Positions 1-6,107 of a stretch of 9,859 nt of DNA are shown here, in pieces (position 1 is the stretch's first letter; each line of letters starts with the position of its first letter). The stretch comes from a bacterium (GTDB lineage Bacteria; Krumholzibacteriota; Krumholzibacteriia; LZORAL124-64-63). Position numbers and translations under genes: made by a program. The notes below the pieces were generated by a model. That model did not search any database, was not told the origin of the DNA, and was given only the letters and a program-made list of their open reading frames with translations. Location: contig DAOVZQ010000050.1 in assembly GCA_030635025.1 (NCBI GenBank), positions 1-9,859 on the forward strand, in the 5' to 3' direction.

Positions 1-2
1 AC

Positions 3-884
3 TGGGCCGGCGATGACGCAGGATCCGTTTCCGGTGGCCAATCGGATGCAACTGTGTCGGCACTCTGGCCCCAAAGAATCGGCCCCTTCCACGCCGAGGC
101 CCTGGCAGTGACACGCTGGCAGAGTCGAGCCGGTTGGAGCCCCGCCGCTCGCGTCGATCTGTCATCAGGAGCGAGTCGCCGTCTGCATGTGACTTTGCAG
201 CACGGTGGGCGCGCGCCCCGCAGCGACGAGTTGTTCACTGCGGTCCGTGTTGTCGGCGTCGGTATCACGAGAGTGCTGCTCCCTGAACGTGATCTCGGCT
301 GGGAGTCCCTCGACCGAGTCGCTGTTGAAGCGAGCGCCGATGTTCTGGGCAACGTCTTAGAAATCGGCGGTTCGGCGCGTCGACTGCGTGACGGGATCGG
401 TTGGTCGCCATTGGTGGGGGAGACTTCGGTCGGCCGCTGGACCAACGACCTTGATCTCGACGGCTGGACCGTGGATCTGAAGCTCCGGCGCAGCGGTCGT
501 CTGGCGGGAATCGCTCGCGTGGAAGCCATTCTCAGCCGGCGTGGCTACGATATTTTGTCCGGAACCCCGGTGGCGCTGCCACCCGAACAGTCCGCGGTGT
601 TGAACGCCTTCTGGGAAAAACACATGTTCCACGAGGATGGAATCCTGGAACTGGGCTATGTGCTGGAGCATCGCGGCGAGATGGGCGACCCTTGGCTTCC
701 CGGCGACGACGTACGGCTGCCGGCCGTCACCCTGCACCACCTGCTTATCGGTTTCCGACTTGTGGGCGTAGACCTTGGCTTTGAATTCCGTAACCTGACC
801 AATCAACGGGTTCAAGTTTCCTCCGGCGCCTTCAGCCCCGGGCAGGTCAATCGCTGGCGTATGCAATGGACCTTCCGCCGCTGA
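3..884 (+). CDS. TonB-dependent receptor-like outer-membrane beta-barrel, C-terminal part
   Basis: The frame is open from the left edge of the window, so this is the 3' part of a larger gene; the GTG at 54 is only an internal Val codon and I see no ribosome site before it. About 293 residues are visible. They read as alternating amphipathic beta-strands and loops. A segment reading RAPRSDELFT (near nt 213-242) matches the conserved R-A-P-x-x-x-E-L-F block of TonB-dependent receptor barrels. The end has the usual pattern of a late strand with RNLTNQ, a loop with a Pro-Gly, and a last strand ending W-T-F. In this family the barrel sits in the outer membrane and imports ligands using TonB energy, but the plug domain and TonB box would lie outside the window, so the ligand and even true TonB dependence are unknown. 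The protein ends F-R-R, two residues past the usual terminal aromatic. A porin-like or other barrel is the alternative. Confidence 0.6.
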   Translation, partial: WAGDDAGSVSGGQSDATVSALWPQRIGPFHAEALAVTRWQSRAGWSPAARVDLSSGASRRLHVTLQHGGRAPRSDELFTAVRVVGVGITRVLLPERDLGWESLDRVAVEASADVLGNVLEIGGSARRLRDGIGWSPLVGETSVGRWTNDLDLDGWTVDLKLRRSGRLAGIARVEAILSRRGYDILSGTPVALPPEQSAVLNAFWEKHMFHEDGILELGYVLEHRGEMGDPWLPGDDVRLPAVTLHHLLIGFRLVGVDLGFEFRNLTNQRVQVSSGAFSPGQVNRWRMQWTFRR

Positions 885-911
885 TCTGAATCACGTAGTC
901 CTCCCGGAATC

Positions 912-950
912 GGCGTCTTTGCGGCGCCGGAGACACCTTGCAAAGACGCC
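912..950 (+). promoter_or_regulatory. Hairpin enclosing the ribosome site and start codon of the ComEA-like gene
   Basis: GGCGTCTTTGC (912-922) and GCAAAGACGCC (940-950) are perfect reverse complements, giving an 11-bp stem. Two G-U pairs (923 with 939, 924 with 938) can extend it. The TTG start at 938-940 would then be fully base-paired, and the GGAG ribosome site (929-932) would sit in the loop. No run of T follows, so it does not look like an intrinsic terminator for the upstream receptor gene. A translational control element is inferred. Confidence 0.6.
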
Positions 951-1360
951 AAGCCTTGGGCCTGCTTCTGCTGGGCGGCCTGGTCGCCTTGGGCCGTTGG
1001 ATCAGACGCACGTTGTTGCTGGGCCCAGACGACCGGTGGCGCGATCCGGCCTTCCTGTCCAGCGTCGTGCCGGAGACACCCGTCGAGATTCCGCCCCCTC
1101 CACCACCCACTCCTCCGTTCGCCGTTAATTCGGTTGGCGTCGATACACTCATCCATCTCCCCGGCGTAGGGCCTGTACTGGCCGGACGGATCGTCCTGTC
1201 CCGTCTCAGCGACGGTCCTTTCGCATCACCGGACGATTTGCGGCGGGTCAAGGGAATCGGCCCCAAGCTTGCATCGCGGCTGGGACCCTTGCTCCTGTAT
1301 CACACCGCGGCCGATTCGGGCGTGGGGCCCTGCTCAAGCCGGACGGATACCTGCCGATGA
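938..1360 (+). CDS. comEA: ComEA-type helix-hairpin-helix DNA-binding protein
   Basis: A 140-residue protein with a hydrophobic N-terminal segment (residues about 6-18, after an R-R pair), a Pro-rich linker (52-60) and a C-terminal double helix-hairpin-helix domain (about 63-120). The two hairpins are LPGVGPVLA (74-82) and VKGIGPKLA (104-112), with the family's N-x-x-x-x-x-L spacing before the first and G-x-F-x-x-x-x-D-L between them. This order matches ComEA, which in transforming bacteria is membrane-anchored or periplasmic, binds incoming double-stranded DNA and helps pull it through the outer membrane. The start is TTG with GGAG five bases upstream; no in-frame ATG fits better. It follows the receptor-like gene by 53 bp and its TGA is 61 bp before the kinase. 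The short tail after residue 121 contains two Cys residues. Many bacteria carry ComEA-like proteins without proven competence, so the role in DNA uptake is inferred. Confidence 0.72.
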   Translation: MQRRQALGLLLLGGLVALGRWIRRTLLLGPDDRWRDPAFLSSVVPETPVEIPPPPPPTPPFAVNSVGVDTLIHLPGVGPVLAGRIVLSRLSDGPFASPDDLRRVKGIGPKLASRLGPLLLYHTAADSGVGPCSSRTDTCR

Positions 1361-1410
1361 CGTGTTGGGTGCCTGCACCCCGACGTTGCCGACGACCCGT
1401 AGCCCTTAAC

Positions 1411-1415
1411 GGAGG
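1411..1415 (+). promoter_or_regulatory. Ribosome binding site fixing the TTG start of the histidine kinase
   Basis: A GGAGG sequence ends six bases before the TTG at 1422. The next in-frame ATG (codon 17) would cut into the N-terminal membrane segment, so the TTG is the preferred start. Confidence 0.7.
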
Positions 1416-1421
1416 CCGATC

Positions 1422-2633
1422 TTGTTCACCGTCATCGCCTGTACGATCTGTCTGGCTGCGGTTTCCGCTATGGCTTTTTTCTGGAGACAGGAATGTTTGG
1501 CGCGTCAATCGGCCACGAACCGGGCCGATCTCCTTAGCATCGATCTACACAACATCCTGGACAACCTGAGCAGCGGACTTGTGATCGTGGATCGGCAGGG
1601 CATCATCCAGCGCATGAACCCGGCAGCGGAATGCATTCTCCTGGTCGACGAAGCCGACATCCTGTATCAGCCCATCACCGACGTGTTCGATCACGGACTC
1701 CACGGGTTTACCAGCGCCCTGGCCCAGGTCCTGGGTGGCAGTGGCCCCATTCTGCGCCGTGAAGTTTCCGTCGAGCGAGAAGACGGGCAATGCATGGCGG
1801 TGGGTGTGAGCGTGAATCCCATTCGCGCCTGCGATGGCCGGTTAACCGGCGCGGTGGCGATATTTCAGGATCTGACCGAGATAAACGAGATGCGCGCAAA
1901 GATGCGCGACGCGGACCAGATGGCGGCGGTCGGCGAACTCTCGGCCGGAATCGCCCATGAGATACGCAATCCCCTGGGCAGCATCCGCGGCAGCGTGGAA
2001 ATCCTGGCGGCCGACATGTCGCTCGATAACGAGGACCGGAAGCTCATGGACCTGATCCTACGGGAGAGTCGGCGTGTGAACGACATCATCACCGACTTCC
2101 TGTCCTTCGCCCGCAAGCGCCCCGCCAGGCCGAGACTCTCGGAAGTTAAGCCCTTCCTGGACGATGTGGCCCTGCAGGTGGAGATGCACGTACGGGATAA
2201 GAGCGGTACAGTTGAAATACGTCACGAAGTCGTCCCCGACGACATGCTGATACTCATGGACAGCGAACAGATCCAGCAGGTGATGCTCAACTTGGCCATG
2301 AACGCCCTGGAGGCCATGCAATACGACGGGTCCCTGACCATGACCGCGTCGTTGGACGACTACAATACGGCCTGTCAGATAGCCGTCACGGACACGGGGC
2401 CCGGTGTGGCGGACGAGGATCGCGCCGACCTGTTCAAGCCTTTCTTCACGGGCCGCAAGGGCGGCACGGGGCTGGGCCTATCCGTGGTCAAGCGGATCGT
2501 ACACGATCATGGCGGTCATATTGAGCTTCACACGCCGCCGGGCGGAGGATGTTCTTTCGTGGTCGTTCTGCCCCTGATTCGGACATCGGCACAAAGCGTC
2601 GAACCCGAAGTCGCCTGTCTCGCCAATAGTTGA
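1422..2633 (+). CDS. PAS-domain sensor histidine kinase, NtrB/ZraS/AtoS-like
   Basis: A 403-residue kinase with one N-terminal membrane helix (about 2-21), a PAS domain (about 43-150), a HisKA dimerisation domain (about 165-232) and an HATPase domain (about 245-386). The phosphorylated His is H179 in AGIAHEIRNPLGSI. The ATP site shows the N box with N290 and N294, the G1 box DTGPGV (324-329), the F box around LFKPFF (337-342) and the G2 box GGTGLGL (347-353). All catalytic motifs are intact. It has a single membrane helix and no room for a periplasmic domain, so it probably senses a signal in the cytoplasm or membrane through PAS; the ligand cannot be read from the sequence. This family usually phosphorylates NtrC-type regulators, and such a gene follows 184 bp downstream. 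The last 15 or so residues are not part of a known domain. Confidence 0.9.
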   Translation: MFTVIACTICLAAVSAMAFFWRQECLARQSATNRADLLSIDLHNILDNLSSGLVIVDRQGIIQRMNPAAECILLVDEADILYQPITDVFDHGLHGFTSALAQVLGGSGPILRREVSVEREDGQCMAVGVSVNPIRACDGRLTGAVAIFQDLTEINEMRAKMRDADQMAAVGELSAGIAHEIRNPLGSIRGSVEILAADMSLDNEDRKLMDLILRESRRVNDIITDFLSFARKRPARPRLSEVKPFLDDVALQVEMHVRDKSGTVEIRHEVVPDDMLILMDSEQIQQVMLNLAMNALEAMQYDGSLTMTASLDDYNTACQIAVTDTGPGVADEDRADLFKPFFTGRKGGTGLGLSVVKRIVHDHGGHIELHTPPGGGCSFVVVLPLIRTSAQSVEPEVACLANS

Positions 2634-2817
2634 CTCGCACCGCCCAATGGACCGAATCTTGATCAGCCATGTCCATTGCAATCTGCGATCGGAATTGCCT
2701 CCCAAGCAGCATTTCTCAGTTTTCGTGTTCAAGATGTTTGCAAACTGACCGATAGATCTGTTGATCGGATCGCCTTTGGCGATGCCACTCGGAGAGTGTA
2801 ATCAAGGAGAAGCCTCA
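2634..2817 (+). promoter_or_regulatory. Intergenic region with dyads between kinase and response regulator
   Basis: The 184-bp gap looks more AT-rich than the flanking genes and holds three inverted repeats: CAATGGAC (2645-2652) with GTCCATTG (2671-2678); GCAAT (2678-2682) with ATTGC (2694-2698); and the perfect palindrome GTTTGCAAAC (2736-2745). A weaker CCGAT/ATCGG pair lies at 2749-2753 and 2764-2768. I checked for GG-N10-GC spacing and found no convincing sigma54 -24/-12 element; the one spaced match (GG 2767, GC 2779) has poor flanks. I see no clear sigma70 boxes. A separate promoter or operator for the regulator is plausible, but this is inference. Confidence 0.4.
2804..2810 (+). promoter_or_regulatory. 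Ribosome binding site fixing the start of the response regulator
   Basis: AAGGAGA ends seven bases before the ATG at 2818. This favours that ATG over an in-frame TTG at 2761, which would add 19 residues ahead of the receiver domain with no ribosome site. Confidence 0.8.
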
Positions 2818-4167
2818 ATGCTGGACAAGCGGATTCTGGTCGTGGACGACGAAGAGTCCATGTGCCAATACCTCTCCATACTCTTGGGGAAGGAAGGCTA
2901 CAAGGTTACGACCGCAGGCTCCGGCGCCGAGGCTCTGGCGCTGATGGAGAAACAGCCATTCGATGTGGTGCTCAGCGATATCCAGATGCCCAAGGTGGAT
3001 GGCATCCAGCTGCTCAAGGGTATCAAGGCCGTTGATCCGGAAACGCCCGTGATCATGCTCACCGCCTACGCGAGCGAACAGTCGGCCATCGACGCGGTCA
3101 ACCTGGGCGCCTATTCCTATCTTCAGAAGCACTGCAAGAACGACGAGATCAAGGTTGCCGTGCGCAATGCGCTCCAGTTGCGCAACGCCCGCAGTGAGAA
3201 CGTGCAGTTGCGGCGGGAGCTGACCCGCAAGAAGACCAATACGAAGATTATCGGACAGAGCACGCGCATGCAGTCGGTATACAAGATGGTCGACAAAATC
3301 TCGGCGACTCCCGCCACCATCCTGATTACCGGTGAGAGCGGTACGGGCAAGGAGCTTATCGCGCGGACCATACATGATCGCAGCGAACGCGCGAACAAGC
3401 CCTTCGTGGCCATCAACTGTGGCGCCATTCCCGAGACCCTGCTCGAGAGTCAACTCTTCGGACACGTTCGGGGCTCGTTCACGAGCGCGGATCGCGATCA
3501 CGACGGATTCTGTCGTCAGGCCGAAGGCGGAACGATATTCCTGGACGAGATCGGGGAGACGCCCCACGTCATCCAGGTCAAACTGCTGCGCATGTTACAG
3601 GAGAGAGAAATATATCCGGTGGGTTCGAGCAAGGCCGTGAAGGTGAACCTGCGCGTGATCGCGGCGACGAATCTCAATCTGGAGCAGGAAGTGGGCGCGG
3701 GTAATTTCCGTACCGACCTTTTCTATCGTCTCAACGTCATACCCATCGACCTGCCCGCCCTGCGGGATCGGCCGGACGATATCCCGCTGCTTTGCGATCA
3801 CTTCCTGAAGCAGTACTGGCCCGAAAACCAGGGGACCGTGGGCACGGCGATTACGGATGAGGCCATGCGCCTTCTGCTTCGTTACGATTGGCCCGGCAAT
3901 GTTCGGGAGCTTGAGAACGTTATCGAACGCGCGTGCATCATTCGCGAGGATGAGCAGATCGGACTGTCGGATATGCCGCCGAGTGTGGTCGATCCTGTTG
4001 TCGAGGGCGGTGCACCGACGGCGCTGTTGGGTAGTCACGTCCCCTTGGAAGAAGTGGAGCGATACCACATCCAGAAGGTGCTCGAAAGCGTGGGGGGGCA
4101 CAAGAAGCGGGCCGCGGAAATTCTGGAGATCAACCCGTCGAACCTGTACCAGGCGCTATCGAGCTAG
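2818..4167 (+). CDS. NtrC-type sigma54-dependent response regulator with in-frame amber stop in its HTH
   Basis: 449 residues as read: a receiver domain (1-120), an AAA+ ATPase domain (about 143-385) and a Fis-type helix-turn-helix (about 412-449). The receiver has D10, D11, the phosphoacceptor D54 in SDIQMP, T82 and K104. The ATPase has Walker A GESGTGKE (172-179), Walker B in FLDEIGE (241-247), arginine-finger candidates R298 and R304, and WPGNVREL (358-365). Family members hydrolyse ATP to open sigma54 promoters after phosphorylation by a partner kinase, here most likely the PAS kinase upstream. Three departures stand out. The GAFTGA sigma54-contact loop reads GSFTSA (219-224). K104 is followed by His, not Pro. 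The protein stops with TAG at 4165 in the middle of the last HTH helix, where relatives read L-Y-R-K-L-x-x-Y-G; the frame continues afterwards (see 4168-4293). It could be a broken gene, a recoded one, or a sequencing error. Confidence 0.88.
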   Translation: MLDKRILVVDDEESMCQYLSILLGKEGYKVTTAGSGAEALALMEKQPFDVVLSDIQMPKVDGIQLLKGIKAVDPETPVIMLTAYASEQSAIDAVNLGAYSYLQKHCKNDEIKVAVRNALQLRNARSENVQLRRELTRKKTNTKIIGQSTRMQSVYKMVDKISATPATILITGESGTGKELIARTIHDRSERANKPFVAINCGAIPETLLESQLFGHVRGSFTSADRDHDGFCRQAEGGTIFLDEIGETPHVIQVKLLRMLQEREIYPVGSSKAVKVNLRVIAATNLNLEQEVGAGNFRTDLFYRLNVIPIDLPALRDRPDDIPLLCDHFLKQYWPENQGTVGTAITDEAMRLLLRYDWPGNVRELENVIERACIIREDEQIGLSDMPPSVVDPVVEGGAPTALLGSHVPLEEVERYHIQKVLESVGGHKKRAAEILEINPSNLYQALSS

Positions 4168-4293
4168 GGCGCTAGCGAGGTGGACCCATCGCTCGATTCA
4201 CTGCAGATGGACGATCCGGGCGATACCGAGACCTTCGAGTCCGAATATACGGACGCGGATCTGATAGGCGTCGGCGCTGATTACGACGATTGA
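4168..4293 (+). other. In-frame continuation of the response regulator beyond its TAG
   Basis: After the TAG at 4165-4167 the same frame stays open for 41 codons and ends with TGA at 4291-4293. The first codon is Gly, matching the Y-G that ends the Fis-type HTH in relatives if TAG replaces a Tyr codon. The rest is strongly acidic: 14 of 41 residues are Asp or Glu and none is Lys, Arg or His. The terminator stem begins 29 bases past this TGA, but about 155 bases past the TAG. This suggests the tail belongs to the gene as it was, or still is, translated. There is no start codon with a ribosome site to make it a separate gene. Confidence 0.55.
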
Positions 4294-4321
4294 ACCGGAA
4301 CTGACCCGCTCGGGCGGGACA

Positions 4322-4360
4322 AGACGGTCGCGGGCGCTGCTTGCCCGCGGCCGTCTCTTT
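4322..4360 (+). terminator. Strong intrinsic transcription terminator
   Basis: AGACGGTCGCGGGC (4322-4335) pairs with GCCCGCGGCCGTCT (4343-4356) in a 14-bp stem with one G-U pair and a 7-base loop (4336-4342), followed by a short T-rich tail (TCTTT, 4356-4360). It closes the response-regulator transcript and isolates it from aroK. A smaller CCCGC/GCGGG hairpin (4305-4318) sits just before it. Confidence 0.85.
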
Positions 4361-4403
4361 CTATATGCTCCCGGTCGGTAAGACGCCAGCGCGGGAGCGA
4401 ATC

Positions 4404-4937
4404 ATGTGGGTTTCACTTATCGGTTTCATGGCCAGCGGCAAGAGTACGGTTGCGCGTGCGCTGGGCGAGCACGCCCTGCTTGATGTGCGCGATCTGGATA
4501 CCGAGATCGAAGACGCGGCCGTATGTGATACGGCCGGCATCTTCGACCGCGAAGGGGAGGCTGCGTTTCGTGTGCGCGAGCTCGCCGCCCTGGAGCGTCT
4601 GCCCGCCGCCGCCGATCTGATCCTGGCCTGCGGGGGCGGCGTCGTCGAAACTCCCGAGGCCTGTGAGTTGCTGCGTGACCGGGGCGCCGTGGTTTGGCTC
4701 GATGCTCCCTGGGAAGTCCTGCGACGGCGGCTCGAGGAATCCTACGTCGCCGCCCGTCCGTTGTTGGCGCAAGGCTGGACCGACGTCGAATCACGTCTAC
4801 GCGCACGGCTGCCCCTCTATGCCGCGACCGCCCATTTTCGTCTCCGCAGTGATCTGGCCGAACCACGCGAACTGGTGAGTCGTGTCCTGACCTGCCGGCT
4901 GCGTCATGCACGTCGATTCGGAAGTCCCACGACATGA
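4404..4937 (+). CDS. aroK: Shikimate kinase
   Basis: A 177-residue kinase of normal length for the family. It transfers phosphate from ATP to the 3-hydroxyl of shikimate in the chorismate pathway in the cytoplasm. Visible landmarks are the P-loop GFMASGKST (7-15), the shikimate-binding Asp in DLDTEIE (30-36), IFDREGEAAFRVRE (46-59) with the Arg that contacts shikimate, the GGG turn in CGGGVV (76-81), and the lid Arg in ARPLL (117-121). The P-loop has Ala where most members have Gly (G-F-M-G-x-G-K-S). The ATG at 4404 has GGGAG six bases upstream; an in-frame TTG at 4341 falls inside the terminator hairpin and is rejected. The stop overlaps the rsmD start (ATGA), so the two are translationally coupled. 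The last 15 or so residues are Arg-rich and lie beyond the conserved fold. Confidence 0.9.
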   Translation: MWVSLIGFMASGKSTVARALGEHALLDVRDLDTEIEDAAVCDTAGIFDREGEAAFRVRELAALERLPAAADLILACGGGVVETPEACELLRDRGAVVWLDAPWEVLRRRLEESYVAARPLLAQGWTDVESRLRARLPLYAATAHFRLRSDLAEPRELVSRVLTCRLRHARRFGSPTT

Positions 4938-5491
4938 GGGTTGTTTCCGGAAAATGGCGGGGGCGGAAACTGATGGCACCCAAGGGAGACGCGACCCGTC
5001 CCACTACCGACCGGGTCAAGGAGGCGATATTCTCCATCCTTGGAGATGCGATCCTCGGCGCACGGGTCGCCGATCTCTGCTGCGGATCGGGAGCCTTGGG
5101 CATCGAGGCCCTGAGCCGGGGAGCGGCGGAGGTGGCATTTGTTGATCATACGTGGCAAGCTGTCGAGGCCGTGAAGAAAAACCTGTCGGCTTGCGGTGCC
5201 GAAGACGGCTGCTATACCGTGACTTGTCGTGACGCACAGGCCTGGTTGGAGTCTCCCGCCGGCGATTCGGAGCGCATCGACATCCTCATGGCCGATCCGC
5301 CCTATGCGGGCGATGTCCCCGCGGCAATCTGGTCGACGGGCGTGAAGCGGGCCGCGGACGGCAGAGTGGGACTGATGATTCTGGAGCACGATCCGGCTCT
5401 CGAGCTGGCCGCGCCCCCGCCGGGCTGGCGGGTGGATCGGCGCCGCTACGGAGGGACGGCCCTATCGATCATGGAGCGAAACGATGACTGA
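4934..5491 (+). CDS. rsmD: 16S rRNA (guanine(966)-N(2))-methyltransferase RsmD
   Basis: 185 residues, typical for RsmD, which uses S-adenosylmethionine to methylate guanine 966 of 16S rRNA in the assembling small subunit. Family marks in order: the RVVSGKWRGRKL N-terminus, RPTTDRVKEAIFSIL (22-36), the SAM-binding DLCCGSGALGIEALSRGA (47-64, usually DLFAGSGALG), and the catalytic DPPYA (121-125). Its ATG overlaps the aroK stop by four bases and its own end overlaps coaD by eight. rsmD next to coaD is a very common bacterial arrangement and supports both calls. Confidence 0.94.
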   Translation: MRVVSGKWRGRKLMAPKGDATRPTTDRVKEAIFSILGDAILGARVADLCCGSGALGIEALSRGAAEVAFVDHTWQAVEAVKKNLSACGAEDGCYTVTCRDAQAWLESPAGDSERIDILMADPPYAGDVPAAIWSTGVKRAADGRVGLMILEHDPALELAAPPPGWRVDRRRYGGTALSIMERNDD

Positions 5492-5981
5492 GAAACGGGC
5501 CCTTTATCCCGGCACTTTCGACCCGATCACCCACGGGCATCTGGATATCGTGAGCCGGGCCTTGCGGGTCTTCGAACGGGTGACTCTGGCCGTGGCCGAA
5601 GGCGGTCGCTCTACGCTTTTCGACGTGGAGGAGCGTGTGGACATGGCCATCGACGCCGTTTCGCACATCGACCCGGACGGCCGCGTGGATGTGCAGTCCT
5701 TCACGGGGCTCCTCGTGAACACCGTTAAAGACCTCTCCGCCGATGTTGTGATCCGAGGGCTGAGGACGATGGGCGACATGGAACACGAACAGACCATGGC
5801 GGCCATGAACCACAGCCTGGATCCCGAGTACGAGGTCCTCGTCTTCTTTGCGCGAGCCGAGTTGGGCATGGTCAGCGGAACCCTGGTTCGTGACGTGGCC
5901 CGTTGCGGGGGGCCCGTCGAGCGATACGTTCCGGAAGCTGCGGCCGCGGCTCTTCGGGCCCGTTTTGATACCGACCGGTAA
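5484..5981 (+). CDS. coaD: Phosphopantetheine adenylyltransferase
   Basis: 165 residues, the usual length. CoaD joins ATP and 4'-phosphopantetheine to make dephospho-CoA, the fourth and usually controlling step of coenzyme A synthesis, in the cytoplasm. It has the nucleotidyltransferase signature YPGTFDPITHGHLDI (8-22) with T11 and the H-x-G-H element at 17-20 (T-H-G-H). Other conserved blocks are FTGLL (73-77), VIRGLRTMGDMEHE (89-102) and the ATP-binding SGTLVRDVA (131-139). The loop with the substrate-binding Lys42 of the E. coli enzyme is one residue shorter and reads AEGGRSTLF, so an Arg may take that role. The ATG lies in the end of rsmD with GGAG seven bases upstream, indicating coupled translation. 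Confidence 0.94.
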   Translation: MTEKRALYPGTFDPITHGHLDIVSRALRVFERVTLAVAEGGRSTLFDVEERVDMAIDAVSHIDPDGRVDVQSFTGLLVNTVKDLSADVVIRGLRTMGDMEHEQTMAAMNHSLDPEYEVLVFFARAELGMVSGTLVRDVARCGGPVERYVPEAAAAALRARFDTDR

Positions 5982-5987
5982 CCGTCG

Positions 5988-6024
5988 GTGACGTGATCCG
6001 CGTCCGACGTGTCCGGATCGTCAC
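5988..6024 (+). promoter_or_regulatory. Bulged hairpin downstream of coaD
   Basis: GTGAC and GATCCG (5988-5992 and 5995-6000, with a two-base bulge between) pair with CGGATCGTCAC (6014-6024), giving 11 bp with a 13-base loop. No proper T run follows, so it may be a weak terminator, a transcript-end stabiliser or an attenuator. It lies in the 126-bp gap before the aminotransferase, which also has an AT-rich patch (6071-6081) that could hold a -10 element; I see no matching -35. Confidence 0.45.
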
Positions 6025-6107
6025 ATCCGTCTTGCTTCGGGGCGGGCTTATGCCACCTTTGGGGAAGACCTTTATATCGTATCGTCAACCGATCGTGAGG
6101 AGATGAG

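Noticed and set aside
1367..1380. GGGTG/CACCC mini-hairpin between comEA and the kinase.
   Set aside because: Five to six bp with a tiny loop and no T tail; not distinguishable from chance in GC-rich DNA.
2764..2783. Possible sigma54 promoter (GG at 2767, GC at 2779).
   Set aside because: Only the spacing fits: the -24 part lacks TGGCAC and the -12 part lacks a proper TTGC.
2761..2817. Upstream TTG start adding 19 residues to the response regulator.
   Set aside because: No ribosome site; the added residues precede the universal receiver start, while AAGGAGA sits right before the ATG at 2818.
2815..3567. Open - strand frame of 250 codons across the response regulator.
   Set aside because: Opposite-strand shadow of a well-supported coding gene with no domain of its own.
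4341..4403. Upstream TTG start adding 21 residues to shikimate kinase.
   Set aside because: The TTG lies in the loop of the terminator hairpin, and the ATG at 4404 has a good ribosome site and gives the normal N-terminus.
5970..5989. ACCGAC/GTCGGT inverted repeat over the coaD stop codon.
   Set aside because: Only six bp around an 8-base loop, no T run, and it shares bases with the better hairpin at 5988-6024.
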